Source of the DNA: Streptomyces sp. NBC_01233
GTDB lineage: Bacteria; Actinomycetota; Actinomycetes; Streptomycetales; Streptomycetaceae
Reading direction: 5' to 3'
DNA length: 64,000 nt
Assembly: GCF_035989305.1 (NCBI RefSeq)
Contig: NZ_CP108514.1
Span: forward strand, 744,001-808,000
Positions within the stretch are counted from its first letter, which is position 1; the number at the start of each line of letters is the position of its first letter. Shown here in pieces: positions 33,574 through 42,200 of this stretch. The position numbers and the translations under genes are program-made. The notes below the pieces were generated by a model. The model did not search any database, was not told the DNA's origin, and worked only from the letters and a program-made list of their open reading frames with translations.

Positions 33574-34461
33574 CTAGGCCGTGGTGTGCCGGAGCTCGGC
33601 CGCCACGGCTTCGACGAAACGTTCCAGCCCCTGTGGGTTGATCCGTAGGAACAGATTCGGCTCGATGAGTTCCAGCTCCATGACCACCGGTTCCCTGGCC
33701 TCGTCCAACGCCAGGTCCACTCGGGCGAACAGCAGGCCGCCCGGCGCGGGAACCGCGGCCAGGGCCGCCCGCGCCGTCCTGATCTCCGCCTCCGAGGGCC
33801 GGTACGGGGCCGCCCCGGGGTGCGGCACCCGGAAGTTGTCCGTCACCCCGGCCTCGGTCAGCACCGGCTGCTTGCGGATCGCGTGGCTGAAGGTGCCGGA
33901 GAAGAAGACCAGGGCGCGTTCCCCCTCCTCCACGAGGCGCAGGTACGGCTGGACCATCGCGGTACGGCCCTGGTCCAACAGCATCCGGGCGTGGCGCACG
34001 GCGTCCGCCCGCCGGCCGGGCTCGTACCGTGCGGTGTCGCGCGCGCCCGAGGAGACCGTGGGCTTGACCACCACTCCGTGAGGCCCGTCGAAGTCCTGCT
34101 CGCCGCAGTGCCCGCCCGGTTCGATGAAGCGGGTCGGCACCACCGGGACCCCGCGCTCGGCGAGTTCCCACAGATAGCGCTTGTCGCTGTTCCAGCGCAC
34201 CAGCGGCGCCGGGTTCCACAGCCGGGTGACCCGGGCCGTCGCATCGGCCCACGCCAGGAACTCCTCGAGCCGTCCCACGTAGTCCCAGGTCGACCGGATG
34301 ACCGCCAGGTCGAAGCCGTCCCACTCCTTCGAGTCCGCGTCCCAGGCCACGGCTTGCGCGGACATGCCTGCGACGCGCAGGGCCGCCAGGACCAGCGGGA
34401 GGTCCGGGTCCTCGTCGGCACCGGCGCCGCTCGTCACGATCGCGATCCTTGCAGTCCTCAT
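33574..34461 (-). CDS. ATP-grasp domain protein (RimK-like)
   Basis: A 295-residue protein. The N-terminal Rossmann-like part (RIAIVTSGAGADEDPDLPLV) precedes the ATP-grasp: SDKRYLWELAERGVPVVPT is the A-domain hinge, HGVVVKPTVSSGARDT the ATP-binding lysine loop, and ELELIEPNLFLRIN the magnesium Glu/Asn motif at the C-terminus. Members ligate amino acids or peptides with ATP; glutathione synthetase-like and RimK-like subfamilies fit equally. The ATG at 34461 was chosen because an N-terminal beta strand starts directly there. Confidence 0.8.
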   Translation of the reverse strand: MRTARIAIVTSGAGADEDPDLPLVLAALRVAGMSAQAVAWDADSKEWDGFDLAVIRSTWDYVGRLEEFLAWADATARVTRLWNPAPLVRWNSDKRYLWELAERGVPVVPTRFIEPGGHCGEQDFDGPHGVVVKPTVSSGARDTARYEPGRRADAVRHARMLLDQGRTAMVQPYLRLVEEGERALVFFSGTFSHAIRKQPVLTEAGVTDNFRVPHPGAAPYRPSEAEIRTARAALAAVPAPGGLLFARVDLALDEAREPVVMELELIEPNLFLRINPQGLERFVEAVAAELRHTTA

Positions 34462-34568
34462 GCGGCTCTCCCCTCGTCACGTGCCGCGATCACTCTTCCA
34501 CGCGCGATCCGCCGGCGGGAGGGAACCCGTCCGGTGGATCGTGCGTCGTACCGGGCAACGTCGTGCTC

Positions 34569-35654
34569 ATGGCTGCGGGACGGGAAACGGGTCCGGGGCG
34601 GATGGGCGGGGCGGCATTGGTGGAGCGGGCCGACAGCGGTGTGCGCGAAGGCGACCGGCCGCGCCGCGGTGGCCGGTGGCGTCGCGGCGACCGGTGGCGC
34701 CGGATCAGGGACGCGCGGGGCCGCTCCGCCTGGACGCGCGGGCGGGTACCGGCGTCACTCGCCGTACTGACCGCCTGCCTCCTGACCTTCCACCGGGCGG
34801 TGCCCAACGGGGTCGGCCGCCTCGGCAGTCTGCTGGAGGCCTTCCTGCCCTGGCTCGGCCTGGCGGTTGTGGTCCTGCTGGTAGCGGCCCTGGTGCGCCG
34901 CTCGGCCACCGCGCTGCTGGCCCTGCTGCTGCCCGCCGCCGCGTGGGCGGTCCTCTTCGGCGGGCTGCTGCTCCCCTCCGATGGAGGCCCCCACCACATC
35001 ACGGCGGTCCAGCACAACGTCAGCGACGAGAACCCCGATCCCTCGGGCACCGCGGCCGCCCTGGTCCGGGCCGCGCCGGACCTCGTCGCCCTGGAGGAGC
35101 TGACGCCCGCCGCCCTGCCGGCCTACGAGGCGGCCCTGGCCGAGGAGTTCCCCCACCACGCGGCCGAGGGGACGGTCGGCCTCTGGTCGAGGTATCCGCT
35201 GACGGACGTCCGGCGCCTGGACGTCAAGCCGGCCGGGATCGGGGAGGGCTGGAGCCGTGGCCTGCGGGCCGGTGTGCGCACGCCTCGCGGCGAGATCGCC
35301 GTGTACGTCGCCCACCTGCCCTCGGTGCGCATCCGGCCGAGCGGTTTCAGCTCCGGCCTGCGGGACGAGAGCGCGGGTCTGCTGGGCGCGGCCGTCGCCG
35401 CCGAGCGGCTGGACACGGTGATCCTGCTGGGCGACCTCAACGGCACGGTGGACGACCGCGGTCTCGCCCCGCTCACCTCGCGGCTGCGAGCGCCCAGGCG
35501 GGGGCTCGCCTTCAGCTGGCCCGCGGCCCTGCCGGTGTCCCGGATCGACCAGATCCTGACCCGTTCGGCGACGGCTGTCGACGTCCGGACCCTGCCCGCG
35601 ACCGGCAGCGACCACCTGCCGGTCGCCGCCCGCATCACGCTCGGCGCCTCATAG
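34569..35654 (+). CDS. membrane-bound endonuclease/exonuclease/phosphatase (EEP) family protein
   Basis: About 361 residues: three N-terminal spans (PASLAVLTACLLTFHRAV, WLGLAVVVLLVAALVRR, ALLALLLPAAAWAVLFGGLL), then an EEP catalytic domain. ITAVQHNVSDENP holds the first Asn motif, DLVALEEL the catalytic Glu, ILLGDLNGTVDD the Asp-x-Asn, and GSDHLPVAARI the terminal Asp-His. All metal/catalytic residues appear present. The reaction could be phosphodiester hydrolysis on the outer face. The start is uncertain: ATG 34569 and 34602 are both possible and neither has a clear ribosome site. Its 3' end overlaps the convergent gene by six bases. Confidence 0.75.
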   Translation: MAAGRETGPGRMGGAALVERADSGVREGDRPRRGGRWRRGDRWRRIRDARGRSAWTRGRVPASLAVLTACLLTFHRAVPNGVGRLGSLLEAFLPWLGLAVVVLLVAALVRRSATALLALLLPAAAWAVLFGGLLLPSDGGPHHITAVQHNVSDENPDPSGTAAALVRAAPDLVALEELTPAALPAYEAALAEEFPHHAAEGTVGLWSRYPLTDVRRLDVKPAGIGEGWSRGLRAGVRTPRGEIAVYVAHLPSVRIRPSGFSSGLRDESAGLLGAAVAAERLDTVILLGDLNGTVDDRGLAPLTSRLRAPRRGLAFSWPAALPVSRIDQILTRSATAVDVRTLPATGSDHLPVAARITLGAS

Positions 35655-36623
35655 CCGGATCACGATCTTTCCCCGGACGTGGCCCTCCCTCAGGTAGCGG
35701 ATGGCATCGGGCACTTCGGCCAGCGGGTAGGTCCGGTCGACGACGGGGGTCACCGAGCCGGCCTCGATGAGCTCCGTGAGGACCTGCAGGTCACTGTGGT
35801 GGTGCTCCATGGCGGCGACGGTGCGCAGGCGGTGCCCGACGAACGGGGACAGCAGGAGCGCTCCCAGCTGCCGCTCGTTGCCTCCGATCCACCGGCCGCC
35901 TCCTTCTCCGCCGACGATGACGAGGGTCCCGCGCGGGGTGAGGGCGCGGCGGAGCCGCGAGACGGGGCGGTTGCCGGCGATGTCGAGGACGAGGTCGTAG
36001 CGGTGGCTGCCGTCGACGGGGTCGTGCTCCGTGTAGTCGACGACCTCGTCGGCGCCGATGGAGCGGACCAGGTCCGCCTTGGCGGCACTGCAGACTCCGG
36101 TGACGCGGGCGCCGAAGGCCTTGGCCAACTGCACGGCGTACGTGCCCACTCCGCCCGACGCGCCGAGGACGAGGACGGACTGCCCGGCTTCGACCCGTCC
36201 GACGTCGCGCAGGGCCTTGAGCGCGGTGCACGCGGAGACGGGCACGGCGGCGGCCTGTTCGAAGCCGACGTTGCGCGGTTTCGGCGCGAGCGCGTCCTCC
36301 TTGGCGCAGGCGTACTCGGCGAACGAACCGTCGCAGCTGCCGTACACCTCGTCGCCCGGCCGGAAGCGGGTCACGTCCGCGCCGACCGCCTCCACCCGCC
36401 CCGCGAGGTCCATGCCGCGGACGCGCACCTTGGGTGCCCGCAGGCCGAAGCCCATGGCGCGCAGTGCGTACGGCATGCCCGCCATCAGGTGCCAGACGCC
36501 CTGGTCGACGCCGGCCGCGTGGACCCGTACGAGCACTTCGCCTCGGCCCGGCACCGGCCGGTCCGTCTCTTCGAGCCGCAGGACCGCGGGCGGTCCGTAA
36601 GTGTCCTGGACGATGGCCTTCAC
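35649..36623 (-). CDS. zinc-independent NAD(P)H quinone oxidoreductase-type alcohol dehydrogenase
   Basis: A 324-residue MDR-superfamily enzyme. The N-terminal GroES-like part ([35 protein letters not shown]) lacks the catalytic-zinc ligands. The Rossmann motif is [18 protein letters not shown]. The signature suits quinone oxidoreductase/enoyl reductase-like members. It is the last gene of a three-gene operon: its ATG overlaps the XRE stop (ATGA), so levels of this enzyme are tied to the regulator. Substrate unknown. Confidence 0.85.
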   Translation of the reverse strand: MKAIVQDTYGPPAVLRLEETDRPVPGRGEVLVRVHAAGVDQGVWHLMAGMPYALRAMGFGLRAPKVRVRGMDLAGRVEAVGADVTRFRPGDEVYGSCDGSFAEYACAKEDALAPKPRNVGFEQAAAVPVSACTALKALRDVGRVEAGQSVLVLGASGGVGTYAVQLAKAFGARVTGVCSAAKADLVRSIGADEVVDYTEHDPVDGSHRYDLVLDIAGNRPVSRLRRALTPRGTLVIVGGEGGGRWIGGNERQLGALLLSPFVGHRLRTVAAMEHHHSDLQVLTELIEAGSVTPVVDRTYPLAEVPDAIRYLREGHVRGKIVIRL

Positions 36624-36859
36624 GAGTCGTCTTCCTCTGCCTCGGTCTGGGAGTACTGGAACACCGCGTCGAGCGGTACGCCGAACACGCGGGCGATCTG
36701 GAAGGCCTTCTCCAGGGAGGGCGAGTAGCGGCCCTGCTCGATGGCGATGACGGTCTGCCGGGTCACGCCGATGCGGCGGGCGAGCTCGGCCTGCGTCATC
36801 TCGTTGTTGGCGAAGCGCAGGGCACGGATGGTGTTGGTGACCTTCGTGGGCCTCACCAC
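36620..36859 (-). CDS. XRE-family helix-turn-helix regulator
   Basis: A 79-residue protein, almost entirely a HTH_3 domain: [20 protein letters not shown] is the helix-turn-helix, followed by [20 protein letters not shown]. Regulators of this size pair with small membrane proteins of the preceding type. Two tandem GTG codons (36859 and 36856) are possible starts; the second gives an exact GTGA overlap with the upstream gene. It probably represses its own operon through the repeated TTGACA region at 37308-37346. Confidence 0.85.
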   Translation of the reverse strand: MVRPTKVTNTIRALRFANNEMTQAELARRIGVTRQTVIAIEQGRYSPSLEKAFQIARVFGVPLDAVFQYSQTEAEEDDS

Positions 36860-37281
36860 GGCTGGAAGCCCAGCCGGTAGGCGGCGATCTTCGCCGTGGA
36901 TCCGAGGAGCGCCGACAGGACGAACGCCAGGTAGATGGCGTTGGCGATCCAGAACTGGTCCGCCTCGGCCATGGCCAGGACGAGCCCGGCCACGCCGCCG
37001 ATCACGACGAAGGACTGTCCGGTGTACTCACCGAAGCGGTGGATCTCCCGGTCGCGCTGGTCCTTGGTGTTGTCCTCCTCGGGCGCGAGCAGCGCCACGG
37101 TGATGTGCAGGGCGATCGACGCGACGATCGCCGCCCCGACCGTCCACAGCAGCGCGGCCGCGTACGGCACCTGGGCGAGCGGGGTCTCCCCGGACCGCCC
37201 CAAAACCACGGCCAGGTACGCCCCGTAGGACACGACCGTCACCACGATCATGATCCACGCACGTTTTTCCTCGACTGCCAC
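36853..37281 (-). CDS. four-TM membrane protein linked to XRE regulator
   Basis: A 142-residue protein with spans at ~10-28 ([18 protein letters not shown]), ~44-66 ([20 protein letters not shown]), ~88-106 ([16 protein letters not shown]) and ~115-133. A charged central loop ([20 protein letters not shown]) separates two halves. It resembles the DUF2178-like membrane proteins that travel with XRE regulators. The GTG at 37281 was chosen since GGGGAG lies five bases upstream; GTG 37287 is too close to it. First gene of the operon; role unknown, possibly a signal for the regulator. Confidence 0.7.
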   Translation of the reverse strand: MAVEEKRAWIMIVVTVVSYGAYLAVVLGRSGETPLAQVPYAAALLWTVGAAIVASIALHITVALLAPEEDNTKDQRDREIHRFGEYTGQSFVVIGGVAGLVLAMAEADQFWIANAIYLAFVLSALLGSTAKIAAYRLGFQPW

Positions 37282-37307
37282 GACCACTCCCCATGTAAAG
37301 AAAACCC

Positions 37308-37346
37308 GACACCTGCAGTGTCAAGCAAGCGCAACATGGTGTCAAG
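37308..37346 (-). promoter_or_regulatory. operator/promoter of the XRE operon with duplicated -35 boxes
   Basis: GACAC-N5-GTGTC (37308-37322) is a perfect inverted repeat. GTGTCAAG at 37318-37325 recurs at 37339-37346, 21 bases apart. On the minus strand these are two TTGACA -35-like boxes, the proximal one followed by TTTACA-like sequence (37294-37299). Repressor binding to the repeat would cover the promoter, so autoregulation by the XRE protein is likely. Confidence 0.5.
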
Positions 37347-37419
37347 GTTTCTATACATATCCGGGCGGCGGGAGCCTGCGGCTGCTCTCCGTACGGTGTT
37401 CCGGCCCCCGCTGGACCGC

Positions 37420-37644
37420 TTAGGACCCGGCCTCTGGATTGGCCGCCGTCGTGTGCGGGGCGGTCTTCTCGTCGTCCGTCGTGGTGGCAGTCTGCCCGAC
37501 CGCGGACGGCTGTGTGGCTGCGCGGCGGGAGAAGTCGGTGCAGCGGATCCCGCCGCCGGTGTGCCACTCCAACATCGGGCCGACGGCGTCGCCGTGCTCG
37601 GCGCACCAGGAGACCGGAACCACGCCACCGCAGCCATATCGCAC
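37420..37644 (-). CDS. small cysteine-containing hypothetical protein
   Basis: A 74-residue frame from GTG 37644, with GAGGG six bases upstream and normal third-position G/C bias. The first half (YGCGGVVPVSWCAEHG, GGIRCTDFSRR) contains three cysteines and two histidines, which could form a zinc site; the tail is threonine/alanine rich. Proteins like this are frequent on actinobacterial integrative elements, but I do not recognise a family. It sits between the XRE operon and a decayed DNA-binding gene. Confidence 0.5.
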   Translation of the reverse strand: MRYGCGGVVPVSWCAEHGDAVGPMLEWHTGGGIRCTDFSRRAATQPSAVGQTATTTDDEKTAPHTTAANPEAGS

Positions 37645-37736
37645 ACGCACCCCTCGCCCGGCCCGGCATGGGCGACGCCGTGGCGCACCAGCCCGCCCGC
37701 CGGCCCTGACGCGGCGGTGCCGCGCAGGCCTGCCGG

Positions 37737-38220
37737 TCAGGCCTGCGTGAGGCGCAGGCGGGGCCGCGAGGGTGTCGGCGTCCTCGTCGGTGGACCAGCC
37801 AGACAGGCGGTCCTCGTCCTCGGCATCGTCGGCCAGGAGCAGGTGCGGCTCCTCCAGCCGGAACCGACGCGTACCAGCCTCTGCTCCGGCGACGACCAGG
37901 GCGGCGGACGGTGCCTCCGTGGGCACGGCGATCTTGTCGTGGGCGAGGAGCCAGGCGACGACCGCCGCCCGGTCGAACTCCGGGCTCGTCGCCGTACCGC
38001 CCACCGGCGCCGGGAAGTCGACGTGCCCGGCGGCGCCAGTTCGCCGCCGCGGCCCGGCCCACCCCCGGATCCTCGAACCAGCAAGCCCATCCCCCGCGCC
38101 GCGACCGTGTGCCCGACCGTCTCCACCACCGCGGCCACGGCGGCCGTCGACACCACGCGCGCCCGGCACGAACAACCGCGCACTGTACGGAGGGGGCGGT
38201 GCTCGGCGACTACTGTCCGC
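37737..38220 (-). pseudogene. decayed HTH DNA-binding protein of mobile-element type
   Basis: Leftward sequence contains a long stretch of plausible protein (DFPAPVGGTATSPEFDRAAV, then VAWLLAHDKIAVPT and FRLEEPHLLLADDAEDEDRL). This resembles the excisionase-like HTH proteins of Streptomyces integrative elements, where the target-binding helix precedes FPAPVG. The upstream half of the HTH lies in another frame, and the expected C-terminal continuation after WSTDEDADTLAA is lost. Frameshifts at both ends make it a relic. Confidence 0.5.
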
Positions 38221-38276
38221 CTAGGTAGCGTATGTGAATCGGGGGTGCCGACTGCCCTCGGGAATAGGGGCAAGCG

Positions 38277-38689
38277 ATGGGACTCACCGAGCAAATAACC
38301 GCCAGCGGAGCGGTTCGGGGCACTCCGGTCGTTTGCTCGGCGAATTGCGCCGCACGGCGCTGCTGGTGCCACTGTCGGAGGGTGATGACGGTGGTCTGAT
38401 GTCGGGGTGGCAGGGCGGGGTCCGCTGGATTTACGCGTTCACGGACGAGGAGGCGCTGGCGCGTTTCGCGGAGACGCGCGGTGTCGGTGCCGGGGCCCGC
38501 GAGTGGGAGTACCTGTCGATCCTGGGTGCCCGTCTCGTCGACGCGGTGATTCCCACGGTCGACGGCCCGACCGGTGTGGCGGTCGATGTCGCGGACGAGG
38601 ACGCCTCGATGCTGTTCCCGCCCGTCGTGGGCATCGTCCCGGACGCATACGCCGTGGATGCCGATGCCGACCGTGTGGAAGCCGTCTGA
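38277..38689 (+). CDS. SseB-like protein with apparent frameshift
   Basis: The body (LLGELRRTALLVPL, GGVRWIYAFTDEEALARFAE, WEYLSILGARLVDAVIPTV, VVGIVPDAY) matches the SseB N-terminal domain found upstream of WXG100/RHS genes. The best start is ATG 38277, with AGGGG six bases upstream (MGLTEQITASGAVRG). That frame leaves the body frame at the G-run 38317-38320; one extra G, or a -1 shift on CGGGG, would join them as VRG-HSGRLLGEL. Alternatively translation starts at TTG 38333 or GTG 38234. Its stop overlaps the next ATG (TGATG), so it heads the toxin operon. Confidence 0.6.
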
Positions 38690-39246
38690 TGGCGGGCGAC
38701 GGGGACCTCGAGGTCTCGCCGACAGCGGTCAAGAACATCCAGGACGGTCTGCGCAAGGCGATTGCCGAGTTGCGGGAGTCGGGGGATGCGGCCGGGGCCT
38801 CCCAGGGGGCCGGTTTCAGTGATCTGTCGATGACGGGGATGGAAGCCGGACATATGGGTCTGGCCACCGACTTCGAGGACTTCTGCGAGCGCTGGGAGTG
38901 GGGCGTGCGCAGTCTCGTGCAGAACGCCAGCGCCCTCGCCGGCAACCTCGGGATCGCGGCGGGAACGGTGTGGGAGGAAGAGCAGTACCTCCAGGGCGCG
39001 TTCAAGGTCGTCGCGAACGCCGCGTACGGGAATCCGCATGCGAGCGAGGACGAGATCGAGCAGAAGAGCTGGGACGACATCTGGCGGGCGGACGTCTACA
39101 AGCCGGACTACAGCGATGAGTCCTTCGAGAAGAGCGACGAGGACATCAAGAAGACCTGGTCGGAGACGGGCGACAAGCTGACCTCCAGCGGGTATCTCGG
39201 CTCGATCAAGGATCTGCTGGACCAGGCCGGCGGGGGCGGTAACTGA
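38689..39246 (+). CDS. WXG100/ESX-like helical protein of the toxin operon
   Basis: A 185-residue all-helical, acidic protein. The first half (SPTAVKNIQDGLRKAIAELR, FEDFCERWEWGVRSL) has the helix-WxWG-helix hairpin of WXG100/ESX-type substrates of type VII secretion; the second half (SYKP-type, DEDIKKTWSETGDKL) is an extended helical tail. It is placed exactly between the SseB-like gene and the RHS toxin, each joined by a one-base overlap, so it likely acts as secretion partner or chaperone of the toxin. Confidence 0.7.
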   Translation: MAGDGDLEVSPTAVKNIQDGLRKAIAELRESGDAAGASQGAGFSDLSMTGMEAGHMGLATDFEDFCERWEWGVRSLVQNASALAGNLGIAAGTVWEEEQYLQGAFKVVANAAYGNPHASEDEIEQKSWDDIWRADVYKPDYSDESFEKSDEDIKKTWSETGDKLTSSGYLGSIKDLLDQAGGGGN

Positions 39247-42200
39247 TGGGCTGGAAGGACTTCGTACCGGACTCGGTGGAGGACTGGGCCGAGGACCGGG
39301 CCGAGGACGCCGGTGACCTGATCGAGTGGGGCGGTAACAAGGTCGCCGGCGCTGCCGAGAAGGTGGGCCTGGACGAGGCGGGCGACTGGGTCCGCGACAA
39401 GAGCCGCTCCGCTGCCAATCAGCTCGGCGCGGACGTCTCGGAGCTGGAGCTCGGGCAGACCGAGGACCCGAACAAGCTGGTCTACGGCAGTGTGTCGAAG
39501 ATCCGCGCGCAGGTCTCGCACCTGAACGACTTCAAGTCCTCCTTCACCATGGTCGGCAACGGTCTGAAGGGGCTGGAGGGCGATGGGCTGAAGGGCGCGT
39601 CGGCGGACGCGTTCCGGGAGGCGATAGCCAAGGAGCCGCCGCGCTGGTTCAAGGCGGCCGAGGCCTTCGGAAAGGCCGCGGACGCGATGGGCCGCTTCGC
39701 GGAGACCGTGGAGTGGGCGCAGGGCCAGGCCAAGGAGGCCCTGGAGGAATACAACAAGGCCAAGAAGGCCTCGCTGGACGCGCGCACCGCCTACAACAAG
39801 TCGATCATCGACTACAAGGCGGCGGTGAAGGCGGAGAAGGACACGCTGCCGCCGCGGCCGGCCGACGACTTCACCGACCCTGCCGATCCGCTGTTCAAGG
39901 CGGCCGACGACAAGCTTCAGACCGCGCGCACGCAGCGCAACGAGACTGCGGAGACGGCCCGTACGGCGGTCCGCGCGGCCCGTGACGCCGCCCCGCCCAA
40001 GCCCTCGTACACCGAGCAGCTCGAAGACGGCATGGACTACCTGGAGCTCGCCGAGACCCACCTGGCGGGGGGTGTCATCAAGGGCACGGCGGGCCTCGCC
40101 AACTTCGTCCGCGCGGTCAACCCGATCGACCCGTACAACCTGACCCACCCCGCCGAGTACCGGACCAACCTCAACTCGACGGTCGCCGGCCTGGCCGTGG
40201 CGGTCAACGACCCCATGGGCGCGGGCAAGCAGATGCTCGACGAGTTCATGAAGGACCCCAGCGAGGGCATCGGCAAACTCATCCCGGAACTCGTCGGCAC
40301 CAAGGGCTTTGGCGCCGCGAAGAAGACAGCATCGGTCACGAAGCACGCCGACGATGTCAAGGGACCTGGTCGCGTCCAGGCTGAGACGGATGGACCGCAT
40401 AGCACTTCGCGCAAGCCCAGCGACAAGGAATGCGTGGATGACCCCGTCGACGTGGCGACCGGCCGAACGGTGCTTCCACAAACCGACCTTGTTCTGCCTG
40501 GTGCTCTGCCACTGGTTCTCACTCGGACCTTCGAGTCCTCCTACAGGGCCGGCCGCTGGTTCGGCCCCTCCTGGTCCAGCACACTCGACCAGCGGTTGGA
40601 GATCGATGCCGAGGGCGTTGTGCTGGTGGCCGAGGACACCGACCTGCTCACCTACCCACACCCTGCCCCGGGCGTTCCCGTCATGCCCTCCCATGGTCGG
40701 CGTTGGCCATTGGCCTGCACTCCTGAAGGGGATTACAGCGTCACCGACCCGCAGTCGGGGCGGGTCTGGCACTACAGTTGCGACGGTCTACTGCTCCAGC
40801 TCGGTGACCGCAATGGCAACTGGATCGCCTACGAGTACGACGCGGAAGGCCACCCGAAGGGCATCAGTCACAGTGGCGGGTATCGGGTGCGAATCGAGAC
40901 CGCCGACAGCCGGATCACGTCGTTCTCTCTCCCGGACGGTACCGAGATCCTGGACTTCGGGTACACAGACGGCCACCTGACCGAGGTCACCAACTCGTGC
41001 GGCAAGCCGCTCCGCTTCGGCTATGACGATCGGGGGCGCATCGTCTCCTGGACTGACACCAACGGCCGCCACTTCGACTACACCTACGACGATCGCGACC
41101 GATGTGTCGCGCAGTCAGGGACGAACGGGCACCTCAATATGCGGTACTCGTACGAAGCGGGCGTAACTCGCGCGACGAACGAGATGGGGCACGTCCGCCA
41201 GTACCTTTTCAACGAACGGGTACAGGTGGTTGCCACTACAGACGAGACAGGGGTGACGTCCCTCACCGAGCGCGACCGCTTCAACCGCGTTCTTTCGTAC
41301 ACCGATCCGCTCGGCCAGGTGACCCGGTTCTCGTACGACGAAGCCGGCCGAGTGACGTCTGTGGTAGGTCCGGACGGTCGCGCGTCGACAGCCGAGTACA
41401 ACGACCTCGGCCTACCTGTCCGTATCGTCGAAGCGAACGGATCCGTGATTCGCCAAGCGTATGACGCACGCGGCAACCGAATCTCCGTCACCGGGGCATC
41501 GGGTGCCCGCATGACCTTCGAGTACGACGAGCGCGGGAATCTCACCAAAACTGCGGACGCCTTGGGGCATGCCACTAGAATTCGCTACGACGAGGCCGGT
41601 CTCCCCGTGGAGGTGATCGACGCCGTTGGCGCGGTCACCCGCTGGGAGCGCGATGCGTTTGGCCGCCCCAGGGCGGTGACGGACCCTTTGGGCCGTTCCA
41701 CCAAGCTTGCCTGGACAGTCGAAGGTCGGCTCCGCCATCGAACGGCTCCCGACGGAAGTACCGAATCGTGGACATATGACGGCGAGGGAAACTGCCTTAC
41801 TCACACGGACTCTGCAGGCACCACTACAACCTCAGAATTCGGCGACTTCGACCTCCTCACTGCCCGGACATTCCCGGGAGGAGCTCGATACAACTTCACT
41901 CACGACTCAGAACTGAGGCTGACACAGGTCATCAACCCCGACGGAATGACCTGGTCATACACATATGATCCAGCTGGCCGCCTGATCGCCGAGACGGACT
42001 TCGACGCGCGTACGACCGCTTATGAGTACGACGGGGCGGGCCGTCTGACGGCCCGTACGACGGCTTGCGGCGACCGGATCACCTACTGCTACGACAGCTT
42101 GGGCAGGATCATCCGTGAAGGGGTAGCCGGCAACACCAGGACATACGAGTACGACGTCTTTGGCAGACTGGCCCGTGTCGCGGACGCCGATAGCGAGATG

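Noticed and set aside
30599..34480. 1293-codon minus-strand open frame
   Set aside because: Spans three real genes and two hairpins in the wrong sense; amino acid composition is that of an antisense G/C-rich frame.
38287..38340. Regulatory stem-loop (CCGAGCAAA / TTTGCTCGG) as an untranslated leader
   Set aside because: It lies within the likely coding start of the SseB-like gene, so a leader role is doubtful; mentioned with the frameshift instead.
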